From Mucor racemosus (lineage: Eukaryota; Mucoromycota; Mucoromycetes; Mucorales; Mucoraceae), in the NCBI GenBank assembly GCA_027405735.1, contig JAPEHQ010000009.1:2349074-2413073 (forward strand): a stretch of DNA of 64,000 nt, given 5' to 3'. Position 1 is the stretch's first letter; each line of letters opens with the position of its first letter. Of the stretch, positions 49,355 to 61,698 are shown piece after piece. A program made the position numbers and the translations under genes. The notes under the pieces were generated by a model. That model searched no databases. It was not told the origin of the DNA and worked only from the letters and a program-made list of their open reading frames with translations.

Positions 49355-50482
49355 TTAATATCTATCTCTTCTGCTGCTACTACCCATACGATCTCTTGAT
49401 CTATCTCTACCGCTTCCATTACCACGACTACCATATCGATCAACTCTGTCCTTGAATCCTTTTGGACTTCTGCTTCGTGAGCGAATACGAGATCTTTTTC
49501 TTTCGTCATCTCTTCTAATATATCCACCACCGCCGCCATAACTGCTACTACCGCCTCTGTGTCTATCACGATCACTATAAGATGAACGATCACGACTAGC
49601 ATGACGATTGCTCATTGAATGAGATGATGACGATGGTCTCTGTTGTTCTCTGCCCCCAAGGCCACCGCCTAATCTACGAGGTTTCCAGCCTTTAACTGTA
49701 CGAGCACGTTCAACATCTACCAAAATACGGCGTCCCAAGATTTTCAAACCATCTGCGTCTTTATAAGCCGCTATTTACAATAACATTTTAGCATTTCAAT
49801 ATATTTATCTACCAATTGAACATTTACCGCGCATATCTTTTTCTCTTTCAAATTCTATAAAAGCATAACAACGAGATTTCCCTTCTTTATCGCGAATAAG
49901 ACGGACCTAGTAACCAAATGTTAATCACTATCAATTTTGGTTGCCATGGTAATCAGACATTTTTACCTTTTTGATTTGTCCATATAATTCAAATTCACTA
50001 GTAAGATCAGATTCTGTTAATTCTGGACTCAAATGAGTAACAAATAATGTATTGAAAGGATCACCATCGATATGTTCATCTTGTTCAGGATCATCTATAT
50101 AACGTAAAATGTTGGCATATACATATAAAAAAATAAAAATAAAAAAAAAAGATTTTTTATATAAAATTACATTTAGCTAAAGCTTCTTGTAGAGCTTCTT
50201 CTGCTTTCTTTCTCTTCATTTCTGCCTATAAAATCCTTTTATTTAGTATTCAAACAATTAACGAACCAATCTACAACATACCTTTTCTTTTCGTTTTTCC
50301 TCCAACGACTTCCAAGGAACATAATCAGCGTCATAATTTTTGAGTTCATTGACATAAGACGCGATGCCACCAACGATACATCCTACACGCTTCTCAGGAT
50401 CTTTATCAAGTGGTGGGACATAAGATAAAGGAGGACGAGGAGCAAACAACTTTAACAAATTGGGAGGAAGTTTGTCAGTCAT
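49355..50482 (-). CDS. U1 snRNP 70-kDa protein (U1-70K)
   Basis: Core protein of the U1 snRNP that recognises 5' splice sites; its RRM binds stem-loop I of U1 RNA. The N-terminus [20 protein letters not shown] with the [10 protein letters not shown] block is the family-specific tail that wraps the snRNP. A charged helix ([19 protein letters not shown]) leads to the RRM: RNP2 LFVTHL and RNP1 [10 protein letters not shown]. After the RRM come [20 protein letters not shown] and [12 protein letters not shown], then an Arg/Ser-rich tail ([15 protein letters not shown], ending SSRRDRY). Five exons separated by short introns; the first is 50282-50482. The start is divergent from poly(A) polymerase, 224 bp away. 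It appears intact. Confidence 0.95.
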
Positions 50483-50706
50483 TATTGATTATATTGCAGA
50501 AGAAAAAAGCAAAAAATCTTTTGAAATTCGTTAGGGTTAGGTAGTGTCTATAGAGAGGTGTACGGTATTCAAAGGAGCCTTTCTTGTGACTAGAAGATAA
50601 ATCTAATGCTCCAACCAGATCTTGAGCTTCCCTTCTGTCGACATTTTTTTTCACTCTTTCATTTCTTTTTCCTCTCTAAAAATAACACATTTTAAATAGA
50701 TTTGCC
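50483..50706. promoter_or_regulatory. Divergent promoter between U1-70K and poly(A) polymerase
   Basis: Only 224 bp separate the two ATGs, so one compact bidirectional promoter must serve both genes. A CT-rich tract (TTCCTCTCT and neighbours, 50640-50680) precedes the poly(A) polymerase start. No canonical TATA box was seen. Confidence 0.6.
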
Positions 50707-52761
50707 ATGAGTGAATCATATCCCGGCGTAACGAAACCATTATCAGAAGCAACTCCAACTTTACAAGACATTACATTAACGTCAACATTGGAAAAAACAT
50801 TGGAGAAGTTTGGAATGTACGACAGCCAAGAGCGAACTCGAGAAAGGTATGTGTGAAAATTCCGTCATTGATGTAATAATTAGAATTTGTATTCATATCA
50901 TTTTAAAAGAGAAAATGCATTAAAGCGCTTGCAAGAAATCACTCAAAAGTTTGTGTTAAATGTGTGTGAACGTCGAAAAGTACCTAAAGAAACATCGATG
51001 AATGCTGGTGGAGCAGTATTCACTTATGGAAGTTATAAATTAGGAGTAAATTCTGCTGGTAAATGTCGAAAATTAAAAGAAATTAGATCATTTAAATAGA
51101 GTATTAAACCATGAGGAAATGTGTATAGATGCTGATATTGACACATTGTGTGTTGTACCAAACGTCATATTTAGAAGTGATTTCTTTCAAGAAATGCTCA
51201 CATTATTAAGAAAGACACCCGAAATTACACATATTACTGTAGGTTTTTACATGTTATTACATGTAAATATTTGCTTACATTTCAAAATAGGCTGTACCAG
51301 ATTCATATGTCCCAGTGATAAAATTCAAATTTAATGATATTCCAGTATGTAACACTTGCGTATTTTTATAGTTAAATACTAAATTATGTTATAAACAGAT
51401 TGATTTCGTTTGTGCTAGATTAAATGTACCAAGAGTAGATCTCGACATCAATTTAAAAGATTCTTCTATTCTTCAAGGCTTAGATGATAGATGTATTCGA
51501 AGTATCAATGGTACAAGGGTTGCTGATGATATTATACGTCTAGTACCAAATGTAAAGACTTTTAGAATTGCTCTTCGATGTATCAAATTATGGGCAATGA
51601 AAAAAGCTGTTTACTCCAATGTCATGGGATTTTTAGGTGGTGTCGCTTGGGCTATTCTTGTTGCTCGCATATGTCAACTTTATCCTAATGCATGTGCAAG
51701 TGTCATTATCAGTAAATTCTTTCGTATTTTAACTAAATGGAATTGGCCATCACCTGTTATCTTGAAGCAAATTGAAGATGGCCCACCTCTTAGTTCATCA
51801 TTAAGACCTTGGAATGCTAAGTCAAATGCAATTGACAGAACTCATCGCATGCCAGTAATTACACCATCTTATCCTAGCATGTGTGCTACACATAATGTTA
51901 CAGCTTCTACTCAACGCATCATATTGGGCGAATTCAATATAGCAGCTCAAACAGTAGACAAGATCATGGCCAATCATTTACCTTGGTCAGCCTTGTTCCA
52001 GCCCCATACATTCTTCCACAATTACAAATATTATTTGCAAGTAGTTGTGAGTGGAGATACACATGATAGATATTTATCATGGTCGGGTCTCGTTGAAGCA
52101 AAGTTAAGACAATTGGTCATCAAACTAGAAGCAGTTCCAGTAATTGCTCTAGTGCATCCCTTTGTCGAAGGCTTCAAATACGAATACAAATGTTATAGCG
52201 CTCAAGATATTTATGATGCAACTCATGGGCAAATCATATCAATGAACAAAGGCAACAAAAAGAAGCCCGTAAAAGTATTTACAAAAGTATTTTATATTGG
52301 TTTATATATTCGAATGAGAGCAGATCATCCAAGAACATTAGATTTAACTAGACCTATTTATGATTTCACACACATGTTGAAATGTTGGCCTGAATTTAAT
52401 CGAGATCATATGGGTATTGTGGTTGAAAATGTAAGAAGATCAGATTTACCTGAAGAAGTATATCCCAAAAAAGATACTTCCTTGTCAAAAAGGGCATTAT
52501 CCAAGGTAAATGCTTATATTTTGCTAACAATTTTTAGACATGTACAATAGGTTTAGGAACTATTTTACTCAAAAATGTTTCCTTTTCTTTTCTTTTTTTT
52601 AGTCGCCATCACCGATATTACAACCAACTGCCATTAAGCCATCATCTCCCAACATTAACAAAAAAGTGAAAACTAGTACGCCTTTAAGTACTACACCAAT
52701 ACCTGTACCAACAAATTCGAATGAACAAACAACTCCAATTGCTATGGCATCTACGGTGTAA
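50707..52761 (+). CDS. pap1: Nuclear poly(A) polymerase
   Basis: Adds poly(A) tails to mRNA 3' ends in the nucleus as part of the cleavage/polyadenylation machinery. It has the nucleotidyltransferase signature: TYGSYKLGVNSA, then DADIDTLCVVP carrying the DxD metal ligands, and IDFVCARLNVP with the third Asp. After these come the central domain (VMGFLGGVAWAILVARICQL, WNWPSPVILKQI) and the RNA-binding domain (FEGFKYEYKC-like VEGFKYEYKC, FYIGLYIR). Exons are joined at GAAAG/GTATGT (50846) and at several later sites; the intron inside the GS...DxD region still contains an in-frame-looking stretch. The C-terminal Ser/Thr/Pro-rich tail with SPNINKKVKTSTP ends at TAA 52759-52761. It is shorter than metazoan tails. 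Looks intact. Confidence 0.95.
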
Positions 52762-53207
52762 ATTTAATAACTATATAGGATGAGACGGAATAGCTTTTAA
52801 ACAATAATCCCCCCTCTCTCTCTCTCTCTCTCACACACACACTCACACACACACACACAAATACAAAAAACAAAAAAAAAACAAAAAATTAGGTATCGAA
52901 ATCGAATCATTTTATATTAGCATAGAAATAGTAAAACAAAGAAAGAGAAGATGAAAGACTCAAGGGTATACAGAAAAGAATCGCATATTTGTATATAGAT
53001 TTGTTGTAGGAAAAGAAAAAAAAAGTTAAGTATAAACTAATCTTTTGATGCTTCTTGTTCTTTCTCTTTTCTTTCTTTTTTGCTTGCTTTTGCTTTTTGT
53101 AGAACGAACTATATTTTCACCTAAAATCCAATTTGTATATATATGATATATATACATATCTAACCAAAGCAAAAATAGCTCTTTTCCCCTCCATTTGTAA
53201 TAAAAAT
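52762..53207. repeat. Convergent 3' spacer with CT/CA microsatellite
   Basis: Between the pap1 and methyltransferase stops. 52811-52859 is (CT)n followed by (CA)n, with A-rich runs after it. No gene. Confidence 0.7.
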
Positions 53208-54438
53208 TCATGTATTTTCTTTATTTTTCTGTGCTTTTCGACCATAAATGTAATGTATATTAAGCCAACTTCTAAAATCTCTACATTCTGACGATGCAGT
53301 TTGAACAACTTTATCATATTTTGAATTACTCATTGACCAATCTTCACATAACTTTGGTTTAGTTGCATCAAAAAGTCTTTCTATAGCTTCCAACATAATA
53401 TCACCATTTCTACCATACCATCCAATGGGTGCTGAACGATGAGAGGCTTCTATTTTGTCTAATCCTCCAATAGCTTCCAACATGCTTTGTAATTGTGTTG
53501 CAATTTTAAGATTAATATCTCTTGTTTGCAGAGAAACTGTTAATCGCATCATCCAAATAGACATATTAGGTCCAATATCTTGTATAACACCTCCTGGTTC
53601 TACTAATTCTACATATCCACCTGGTTTCAATACTCGAATTAGCTCTGGTAATACAATCTCCCAATCTTTTTGACTATATCGAAATAGCGAATCATGTTGT
53701 GTTACAAAATCAAACGAATCATCCGCATAAGGTAATCCTTTTGATATATCTATCACTCGAAAATGACAGTTTGTAGGTGGTGAACTAATTGGATATATCA
53801 TTATATCTGATCCTGTAAAATGTGATTTAGGAAATTCTTTAGCCATGTCCTGTAAATCAAGATTTAAGTATTTGAAAAAAAGTTATGAGATTTCAATCTA
53901 TACTTACTATTAGCCACCAACCAGGTCCAGTTCTAATCATAGAATAAGCACTCGATATTTAATACATAATGTTACAATTTATTAATTTTACTTACGAGAC
54001 ATCCAGCACTTTAATTCCTGATTTTAATAATTCCTCAACAGGTGAAAAATATTGTGTAATAAATAAAGATCTACAATATGTTAATTTTATCTACAATTTG
54101 GGAGGTACACAAATATCAAGAAATTTACTTGAACAATAAATGGTTGACTTGAAGTCGTTCAATTTCTTCGTCATCGCAAGGTAAGAACTGCTCATTTGGT
54201 TTCTTGGATTTATTGTAATTTCTTCCTTCTACATAGTCGTACTTTTTTAAAGGAAATTTTGGTTCTACAGCTCCTTGGTCTTCTATAAAATCATCTTTTT
54301 CTTTGCTGCTAATACTACTATTATATAAAATAAGAATTTATCTACAATAATAATTTTTTCTATATACCTTTTAATCACAGAACTTGAAAGACTTTTTGTA
54401 TGATGTGTAGCTTTCGAGCGAACCGACGAAAACGGCAT
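53208..54438 (-). CDS. Class I SAM-dependent methyltransferase
   Basis: Rossmann-fold methyltransferase of unknown substrate. The start at 54438 gives MPFSSVRSKATHHTKSLSSS, followed over several short exons by a charged linker (YDYVEGRNYNKSKKPNEQF) and the core. Motif I is VLDVSTGPGWWLIDMAKEFP, assembled across introns at about 53935 and 53990, with an STGPG loop in place of the common GCGTG. Then come FTGSDI (motif II), KGLPYADDSFDFVTQH and VLPELIRVLKPGGYVELVEP. The C-terminal part (about residues 250-350) has no named domain. The overall pattern resembles fungal Methyltransf_25/LaeA-like proteins, but function cannot be assigned. It converges on pap1. Confidence 0.85.
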
Positions 54439-56406
54439 ATTGTTTGATTGTTATCACTAGTGCGGGGAAATGGGCAGGAACCAAAAGGGAAGAGAAAGGA
54501 AAAAGAAAGGAAAACTTAAGAGGCGGAGTAGCATGCATCCCATTACTACTGTTTGTTGTGGTAGTAGTAATTGATGGTCTCGGGTAAAATTTTTTTTTCC
54601 CTTCATGTAACATTGGGAATTTATAGCTAGTACCACTCATTTATGCACCTATTTCTTACACGATGATTGGGACAATTTTGGTAATAAACTCTAAATCAAT
54701 CAAGACATTTCATTGAGGTTTTTCCAATTTGATGCATTTCGTTTATTATTACTTTCTACAATGAAGGTAAAACATAATGTAAACAGCATGTGATTGTATA
54801 TATTTCGTTGATTAAACCGGTAATAGCAGCGGCGACATTGTTATTCAAGAACTCGGTTTTAAATTATGGCCTTTCCAAAAGTATTAACCGCTTTTAACTG
54901 CAAAACAAAATGCTTGCAATGTTTTCTGACATCTCTAATTTGTATATATGGGTTTTCTCATGGAAAACGACATAGAAAATTAATGTTGCACATTACATGT
55001 TTATGTAGTAACGTTAATCGGTGCTTCATTTGGTCGATTTCTTGACAATAAAATGTAGAAAAGTAAATTCCACGCAGTCAAAAACATTATTGCAATTTTA
55101 ATTCGGGTTTTGTATGTTTAAATCATACTGCAAATATCTTTCAAAAACTACAAAAATGGATCCATCAGTCAAAGCGGAGTTTAAAATCCAAAATCTCAAA
55201 CTCTCGAATCTGTTGAAAAATGACATTTTTTAAAAAAGTTGTTCGTTTTTCGATCATATCTTTGAAAATGCTATATTAAACCAACCTTGCATATTAAATA
55301 TTAATTGTAGTAATTTTTTGTGCCTATCGAATGGTGCTATCCACTGATACTTTTTCTGGACAAAATCATAAATTATTTTAGTTTATAGAAATAAGGGTTT
55401 TTTGTGAAAAAATCAAGCAAATCATTTTAAAAATTGCAATTAGACTTTTCCATGTGAAAGAGCGATCTTTACAGTCATTTGGTGCCAATGTTTACCTTAG
55501 TAAAAAGTCTCGTTTTTGGAGTGAAAAATTCAAATATGTTCGAAACTCAGTTTTTTGCTTATGATACCTCATCCTCAGATGGTCGAAATCAATGAAAAAT
55601 CATCATCTCAGAAAAAAACAAAAAATATTATAAGATGTAACTACGAAACGAGAGCAATCGTTTGGTATGATTCTGAATATCAAAAACTCCCAGAAATTGT
55701 TAAAACTCGCTTTTTAAAATCCTGATTTTGTACGACATTTGGTTGCACAGTGGCATTTCATTGCACGTTTCACTGGATATAAATATATTCTTGTAATTTT
55801 TTTAGTTGATTCAGACGTAATTGATCATAGGGTGTTGAAAGAATACCTTTTTTTAAAAGATAGAATATGAGTTTGAGCTGTTTAGACATTAAAAATGAGT
55901 TATAAATGTGGTTTTTCCCATATTCAGGAGGGTTTTTGGTATGGAGATAAAAACGTTTCGATCAAATATCAATGTGGAAATGGCTTTAGTAAATATAGAG
56001 CTAAATTACAGTAACTGTTGTTGCATCAGAAGACATTGTAATGCCTTTGTCTGGTGTGATCAATGACATTAAGTCTTCCTGCTCTGGTAAATCAAGTTTT
56101 GTTGGCAGTATGTACAAAAGGCATTTAAAGCGCTTGCTGCTTTGTGAAAGAAGAACGAATCCCAATAAAAAATATAAGCATGCGTATCCCTGTGTGCTAA
56201 AGATTTTTCATAATAAAACTTGTACAATACTTAAATATATCAGATTTAAAAATTCTTTGACTATATAAAAACATATAATCCCCTCGAAATTTATAGTAAA
56301 TGATCCAGCTTATATCAAATTTACGTTAAACGCAAAATGTGCAATTGCATTTCCAAAGGATTTTCTCGGTTTATAGCATTTGAATGTATCAAGAGGAACT
56401 TCTCGT
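54439..56406. other. AT-rich intergenic region
   Basis: No supported gene. The frame at 56041-56268 (+) begins MPLSGVINDIKSSCSGKSSF but has no family features and a weak context. The stretch 55100-55950 contains many short frames with interrupted, protein-like pieces and may be an old element remnant. Confidence 0.45.
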
Positions 56407-57797
56407 TTATTTTTTATTGAAAAAATTCAAGGACCAACGGCTAGATCTCTTCTCTTGTTGATCTGTTTGTTGTTGCTGTTGTTGATTATTTTGCTCTTGT
56501 TGTTGCTTTTGTTGTAAAGCTGTATCATTTTCTATAGATTCGATTTGTTGGAGCTTGACTTGCGAGAGCTCATAACCTTGAGTTGAAGCAATTTGGAACC
56601 ATTCCTTGGCTACAGCTAAATCAACAGGAACTCCTTCACCATTGAAAAACCTTTTAAAAACATCTGATTTAGTCTATATATCATATTAAATGTACTTGAA
56701 TCTTACATTTCTCCCAACATATGTTGAGCATAAGGATAAGGTGTATCAGATTGACTAGCAGCGTTTTGATAATATTCAAAAGCTTTATGAAAATCTTGAT
56801 TCAAATTGCCTAATCCATTTCTATACATGTCACCTAAACGTGCTTGACAAAAGGGTATATTCATAGCTGTGCTCTGTGCACAACATTCAAAAGCCTTTCC
56901 ATAATCTTGCTTTGCTGATCCATGACCGTACATGTATACGGAAGCCTCTTCTTCCAAGGCAACGGCAAAACCCTGTTGAGCTGAAGCATGAAGCCATTTG
57001 AGAGCCTCCTGTGCATCTGCTGTAACTCCTCGGCCTTTAAGATAAATGTGGCCCACAATATATTGACAGTATTTGTCATTGAGCAACGCGCCATCTTTGG
57101 CATAACGTAGTGCTTTTGCATCGTCTTTAGGTACCTCTTGGCCACTACTACCTTCAAAAAACCCATAAGCTAAATCAACAACAGCTTGTGTTGATCCGCA
57201 TTCAAAAGCACGGTGAAACCAATGCATAGATTTTGATGGTTGATTCAAAGAATATCTATAACGATCGCCATATATTCTACCTAATTCACACCCTGCCTCT
57301 GCTATTTTACCTGTAGTAGCAGCATATTCCAGCATGGCAATGCCTTTTTCTAATTGTTGTTCAAATCCGATCCCTTTGGTATACAGTAAGCCTGTTAAAT
57401 AACACAATGTGGATTCTTGATGTTGCTCGTTTGCTTGTAAAAAGTGTGTCAAGCTAAGGTCACTCGTGTTGGTCAAGAGAGGAGCACAACTTTGTAAGGC
57501 TTGAGATAGTTGTTTATCAAATACGCTACGTGACCAAATAGTAGCTTCTATAGGATCTTTGGCAAGCAAAGGAAGCTCTGATTCATTATATAGAATACTC
57601 AACTTTGTTTTTGCTTCTGTGTCTTGGTTTACAGTTGCCTTGTAACGTAAATAATTCAAGGCTTGAGTAGTTTCATCTAGTTTAGTTGATGTTTGTATGA
57701 CATTTACGCAATGAATAAGTCGAAGTTCTTCGGGTATATGATCTATAATTTCGTTTCGCGATCCTTCTATCGATGTTGTTGCTGTAGTTGATAACAT
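56407..57797 (-). CDS. Sel1-like repeat protein (444 aa)
   Basis: Tandem Sel1-like (TPR-related) repeats form an all-helical adaptor scaffold. Repeat signatures include AMLEYAATTGKIAEAGCELG with IYG, AVVDLAYGFFEGSSG, CQYIVGHIYLKGRGVTADAQ then EALKWLHASAQQGF, and FCQARLGDMYRNGLG followed by KAFEYYQNAASQSD. At least six repeats span residues about 130-390. Exon 1 is 56707-57797 and exon 2 is 56407-56650; the 56-nt intron splits a repeat (QHMLGEM-FFNGEGVPVDLAVA). The C-terminus is Gln-rich with a CAA/CAG run. Such proteins act as adaptors in ER-associated degradation, cell-wall synthesis or signalling; the exact role is not visible. Confidence 0.88.
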
Positions 57798-58879
57798 ATT
57801 GATTATAAAAATGAACCCAAGTTAACTTGAGTCGAACAATTTAACCAAATTAATATCGGAGTGTCCCTTCAAAATTTGCGTTTTTGATGGCGCTCAAAAA
57901 GGTGCCTGATCAAATACATAGTAGGTATTATTAATCCAGTGTTCTTAACAATCAATCTATAGTTCATTTTAGCCGAGAAATTTTAATGGTCAAGAACTGT
58001 CAGAAGATCATGGTATGCATTTTGATATGGATTTGGAATGACGCCACGAAGAAATCAAATTTGTCCATCATTTTTGGAATTTCGCAGTAGATGGCTTTGT
58101 ATTTTAAATTTATTGAGTATCCAATTCAGTTGCAAAGCTCATTTGAATACTCTCTCAATTTACAAAGGACACATTTGCTGATATGATGCAATGTTTACAT
58201 CTTTCCATTTGCGCTACCTGAGCAGCTAACAAAATTGAGCAGCAAATACTAAACCTGTATATCTCGGTACTAGATTCGTAATAGATTAGATATGTACAAT
58301 GAGGGTCACCGTTGTTGTATGCGTTAATTTGCTTCCACCAAAGACTATAATAAAAGGTGAAATCTAAGGATACTCGGACCCATGCTCTCCAAAAAAAAAT
58401 GAGATTTTCAATTAATATGTAAACATGATGATTGAAGCTAAACTTTATTGTTAAAATGTGGTAATTATGAGTGCTTTCATGATGGTAAATATAATGGTGC
58501 CAAAAGAAAAACCAAGCATATTTTTAGGATGGTAATTCATTATAGTGTTGACTTGTCCTCTTGAATGTGTGCCAGAATGGATATTTGCTATATGCAATTT
58601 TATATGTCTTGATTTCCGTGTAGTAGAGATATAACGATGTGTGTTATATTAGTGTGGATGACGCTCTGGATGCTTCTCAGTGATTTTAATTGGGCTGCAG
58701 CATGACAACACTTGCATCTGTCATCTTCTTGGGCATGAACCAGGGCGAGTAATCAGTCTGAAAAACTCCAGAACATCCTTTTCACTCTTCTTAAGCAGCT
58801 CCTACCACAAAAGATGATTAGTATGCAAGGAAGTAAATAACGTATACAAGCATACGGCTTACCTTCAACTTAATAAGTA
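57798..58879. other. AT-rich spacer, no gene recognised
   Basis: Contains the promoter of the Sel1-repeat gene at its left end. Otherwise nothing supportable. Confidence 0.5.
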
Positions 58880-59345
58880 CAGTCGTGATTCGATTTAAGG
58901 GACACTTTGAAATCTCCCGTCTTTTTTTTTTCGTAATTTTACTGCCTAAATCCACTGAATTGATTGAGTAGATAGTGGACAATTTCATTTCTCCCGGTCC
59001 ACTATATTAGTAAAACACAAAAATCATTCGATAAAACTGTATTTAGCCGGTAATAGCTTGATCTGGTAGCCATTAAATTAGAAGAAATATGGAGAATAAC
59101 CATATCACGTGTCTAATTTACCTCAGTTTTTGTTAAATTTCTTATTATCCTCTGTTTAATTCAATCGCTCGAAAGTGAAAAGCCTTTATTAACAGTACTA
59201 TTTAATACTATAAACTAGTGATACCTTTTTATTCTCATTTTTTGGCCCAATATTACGGAAAATGATTTATTCGATTTTGCGGAAAACTCGATTTAGTGGA
59301 CACTTTTCTCCCTCCCAATGATTCCACTAAATCGAATCACAGCTG
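58880..59345. mobile_element. MITE of 466 bp with pogo/Tigger-like ends
   Basis: Left end CAGTCGTGATTCGATTTAAG and right end, inverted, CAGCTGTGATTCGATTTAGT, differing at two bases in the first 18. Both sides carry TA (58878-58879 and 59346-59347). An internal direct copy of TCGATTTAGTGGACAC lies next to the right end. There is no transposase frame, so it is non-autonomous. The CAG..GTGATTCGATTTA-type ends recall pogo-like Tc1/mariner relatives; that placement is inference. Confidence 0.8.
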
Positions 59346-59347
59346 TA

Positions 59348-59890
59348 CTTGCCAGGTAGCTCTTGCAACATTACTTGTTAAAGGTTGTGTGGAATACTGT
59401 ACTTGGTACTATTTTTTAATATATGATAAATGCCGTTGAAAGCCCTACAAATAATTGTATCAGGTCAGAATGTTGAGCAAAGAAACGATGAGCAAGACTC
59501 ACTTACAATACATCAATGTCGCTTATTGCTGGTAGTTATTATCTTGTAAATTCTCTGCAACGCATATCGAAAACAATTGCGTGTGTCATCTATACTAGTC
59601 GTTCTATTTTGCTACGCTCAATTACAGTGTCGTCCTGGGGATCGCTTTTGCACCTTTTTTAACGAATATATCATATAACTAGCTGCTCCATCTCGTTGCA
59701 CACCACTACTGTTTCTCTGGTCAAAAATGTATGTTTTTGTAACAAATATGAATGAGATTTATAAACATCTTCTTATTAAAAGAAAATTCTAGTCTTTGTT
59801 TGGCCTGCTCCTTTTTAAAAAAACCACCTTTTTTAGTATATTATAAAAAAACATCTGCTATCTCTTCTTTTTTTATTTGAACACACAGAC
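59348..59890. repeat. Spacer with a degenerate R1-like fragment
   Basis: 59620-59740 resembles R1 at 60600-60720 (GTCGT.CT..GG..CGCTTTTG, then TTTTTTAA.GAAT.TAT.ATAT, then GTTTCTCTGGT), suggesting an older R1 copy. It ends at a possible splice acceptor ...ACACACAG before the dynein fragment. Confidence 0.5.
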
Positions 59891-59980
59891 GATTATGTGT
59901 ATGATTTAACATGGTATCCTACGCATTCCGCCTTTTTTGTTATAGTAGATAGAACCGGCCAGTTTGATACATGGAATTTT
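59891..59980 (+). pseudogene. Dynein intermediate-chain gene fragment (third R1 copy)
   Basis: The plus strand reads DYVYDLTWYPTHSAFFVIVD, then RTGQFDTWNF. This is the WD-repeat blade just upstream of, and overlapping, the piece carried in the palindrome arms. It is preceded by ...ACACACAG, a plausible acceptor site, and joins R1 directly at its end. Confidence 0.7.
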
Positions 59981-60820
59981 ATAGTAATAAACTTGAATCA
60001 AATGGGTACAGCATCGTAGATTCTTGAGAAAATTCTCAATTATCATAAAATCTCTTATTTTTAAGTCTTATAAGGCTTAGATGCGGAATATTAATTTTAA
60101 AAATTATTCTTGTCCAGATCATCAATTTTGACATTTTTTAATTTTTTTTTTCTGATTTTGCAAATCTAAAGTTAATTATACTACCAATTATAAAAACAAA
60201 AAATATACACATATACAAGATTTAGCGCTCTATTTGCTCAATAAAAAATAATAAACATTTTTATTGCAAAATATTACATGAAAATCCTTTAATCAAAAAA
60301 CCGTTTTTGGGCCAAAAATGCTAAATTTCATTACTTAACATTTAATATTAAGCTTTTATAAAATGTGTATTAGTCATGGCTACAATTTTCTCTCACAATA
60401 TAGTGTATTTAAACGTGGATTTTGGTACCAAAATTTGATTTTTCTGTTTTTTGATCAAAATCATGAGTATTGGTAAGGATAAAATGAGCCCCGAAAAATG
60501 TCCGCTACAGAGTCTGAATTTTCAGACCGTACATGGTTAAGTATAAGAAAAGTTGAAAAAATCTCCTTTTTATTTAAAACTTAGATATACCATATTGTAG
60601 TATAAGAGACTTAGCCGTTCAATCTTGCTATACTCAATTACGGCGTCGTTCTACGGGTTTGCTTTTGTAATTTTTTAATGAATGTATGATATGATAGACG
60701 GGTTTCCTGGTAAAAAAAAAACGTATATTTCTATGATAACAGATATTGCCTATTTTATTTAATTTATGGGTTGATGCGTCGTTGTGATGCTGCTTTTACA
60801 TTGGCTGGAATGAGCAATTT

Positions 60821-61698
60821 TGTTATATTCCACCTACTAGTATCATACATTATCACCTTCTACAATATCAATACATCTTACAATCGATCTATTGACTACG
60901 ACATGTATTGAAGTGCAAGACTTGATATCGGATATAAGAAACTCCTTGATGTATCATTCTTAAATCGGATCATGTCAAATCCAAAAAAGTAAACAATAAC
61001 AGATCCGGAACCGGAAGTTTCTTAAATAAATATTAACTATACAATGCTCCTAAAAGCATGGTATAGAAGCATGGTACAAAGCATAATACGCCAGTGCGAT
61101 ATTCCAACATGATATACCAACATAACACATTACTATTAAATAACATCTAAACTACCTTATCACATCATTAATTCCCCAAATCAAATAGTATATAAACCCT
61201 ATTAATTTCATTCCAATAAACGATATCTCTTTACTTGATTAAATTTCTAATTTTATTTAACCAAAACATATTTTGATAAATCACTCCTAACGTATCAAGT
61301 TTAACCCAGTAATTACCAAGAACGCTTTGACCTCAATTATGACACCACATTATTTCATCCCAGCAGTTAACCAATCAAGTAGCTATCAAATCAACATCCA
61401 AGCATATTTAGCGTAGCATTGAAACAAGACAACTCACAAGCTCTGCAAGAACGGTTAAATTATGATTGATCCATTTCAATCCATAATAGATTACTATCAA
61501 ACAGATCCAATGGTTCAATAGTGCCTTAAATTACATCTCAGGATCTCAATGTCAAATCAATATAAAAGGCCACACTTTTATATCTAAATAAACGATATCT
61601 TGTTTTTATTATACAGTTGAAGAACTGATTAATTACTCATTTTTTTATAATTGTATTCTTTTTTAAGTACTATTTATCAATCCTGAAAATATACGACA
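60821..61698 (+). mobile_element. Solo LTR, family A, with LTR-B nested inside
   Basis: TGTTATATTCCACC...ATATACGACA flanked by AATTT (60816-60820 and 61699-61703). The palindrome arms hold the uninterrupted site (GAGCAATTTAGCAGGG). Subtracting the LTR-B insertion leaves 536 bp. It has TATAAAAGGCC and AATAAACG motifs. Confidence 0.9.
60947..61283 (+). mobile_element. Solo LTR, family B (337 bp), nested in LTR-A
   Basis: TGATGTATCATTC...GATAAATCA flanked by CTCCT (60942-60946 and 61284-61288). The other LTR-A copy (minus strand near 12245) retains the empty CTCCT site. TATATAAACC and AATAAACG in order. Confidence 0.9.
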
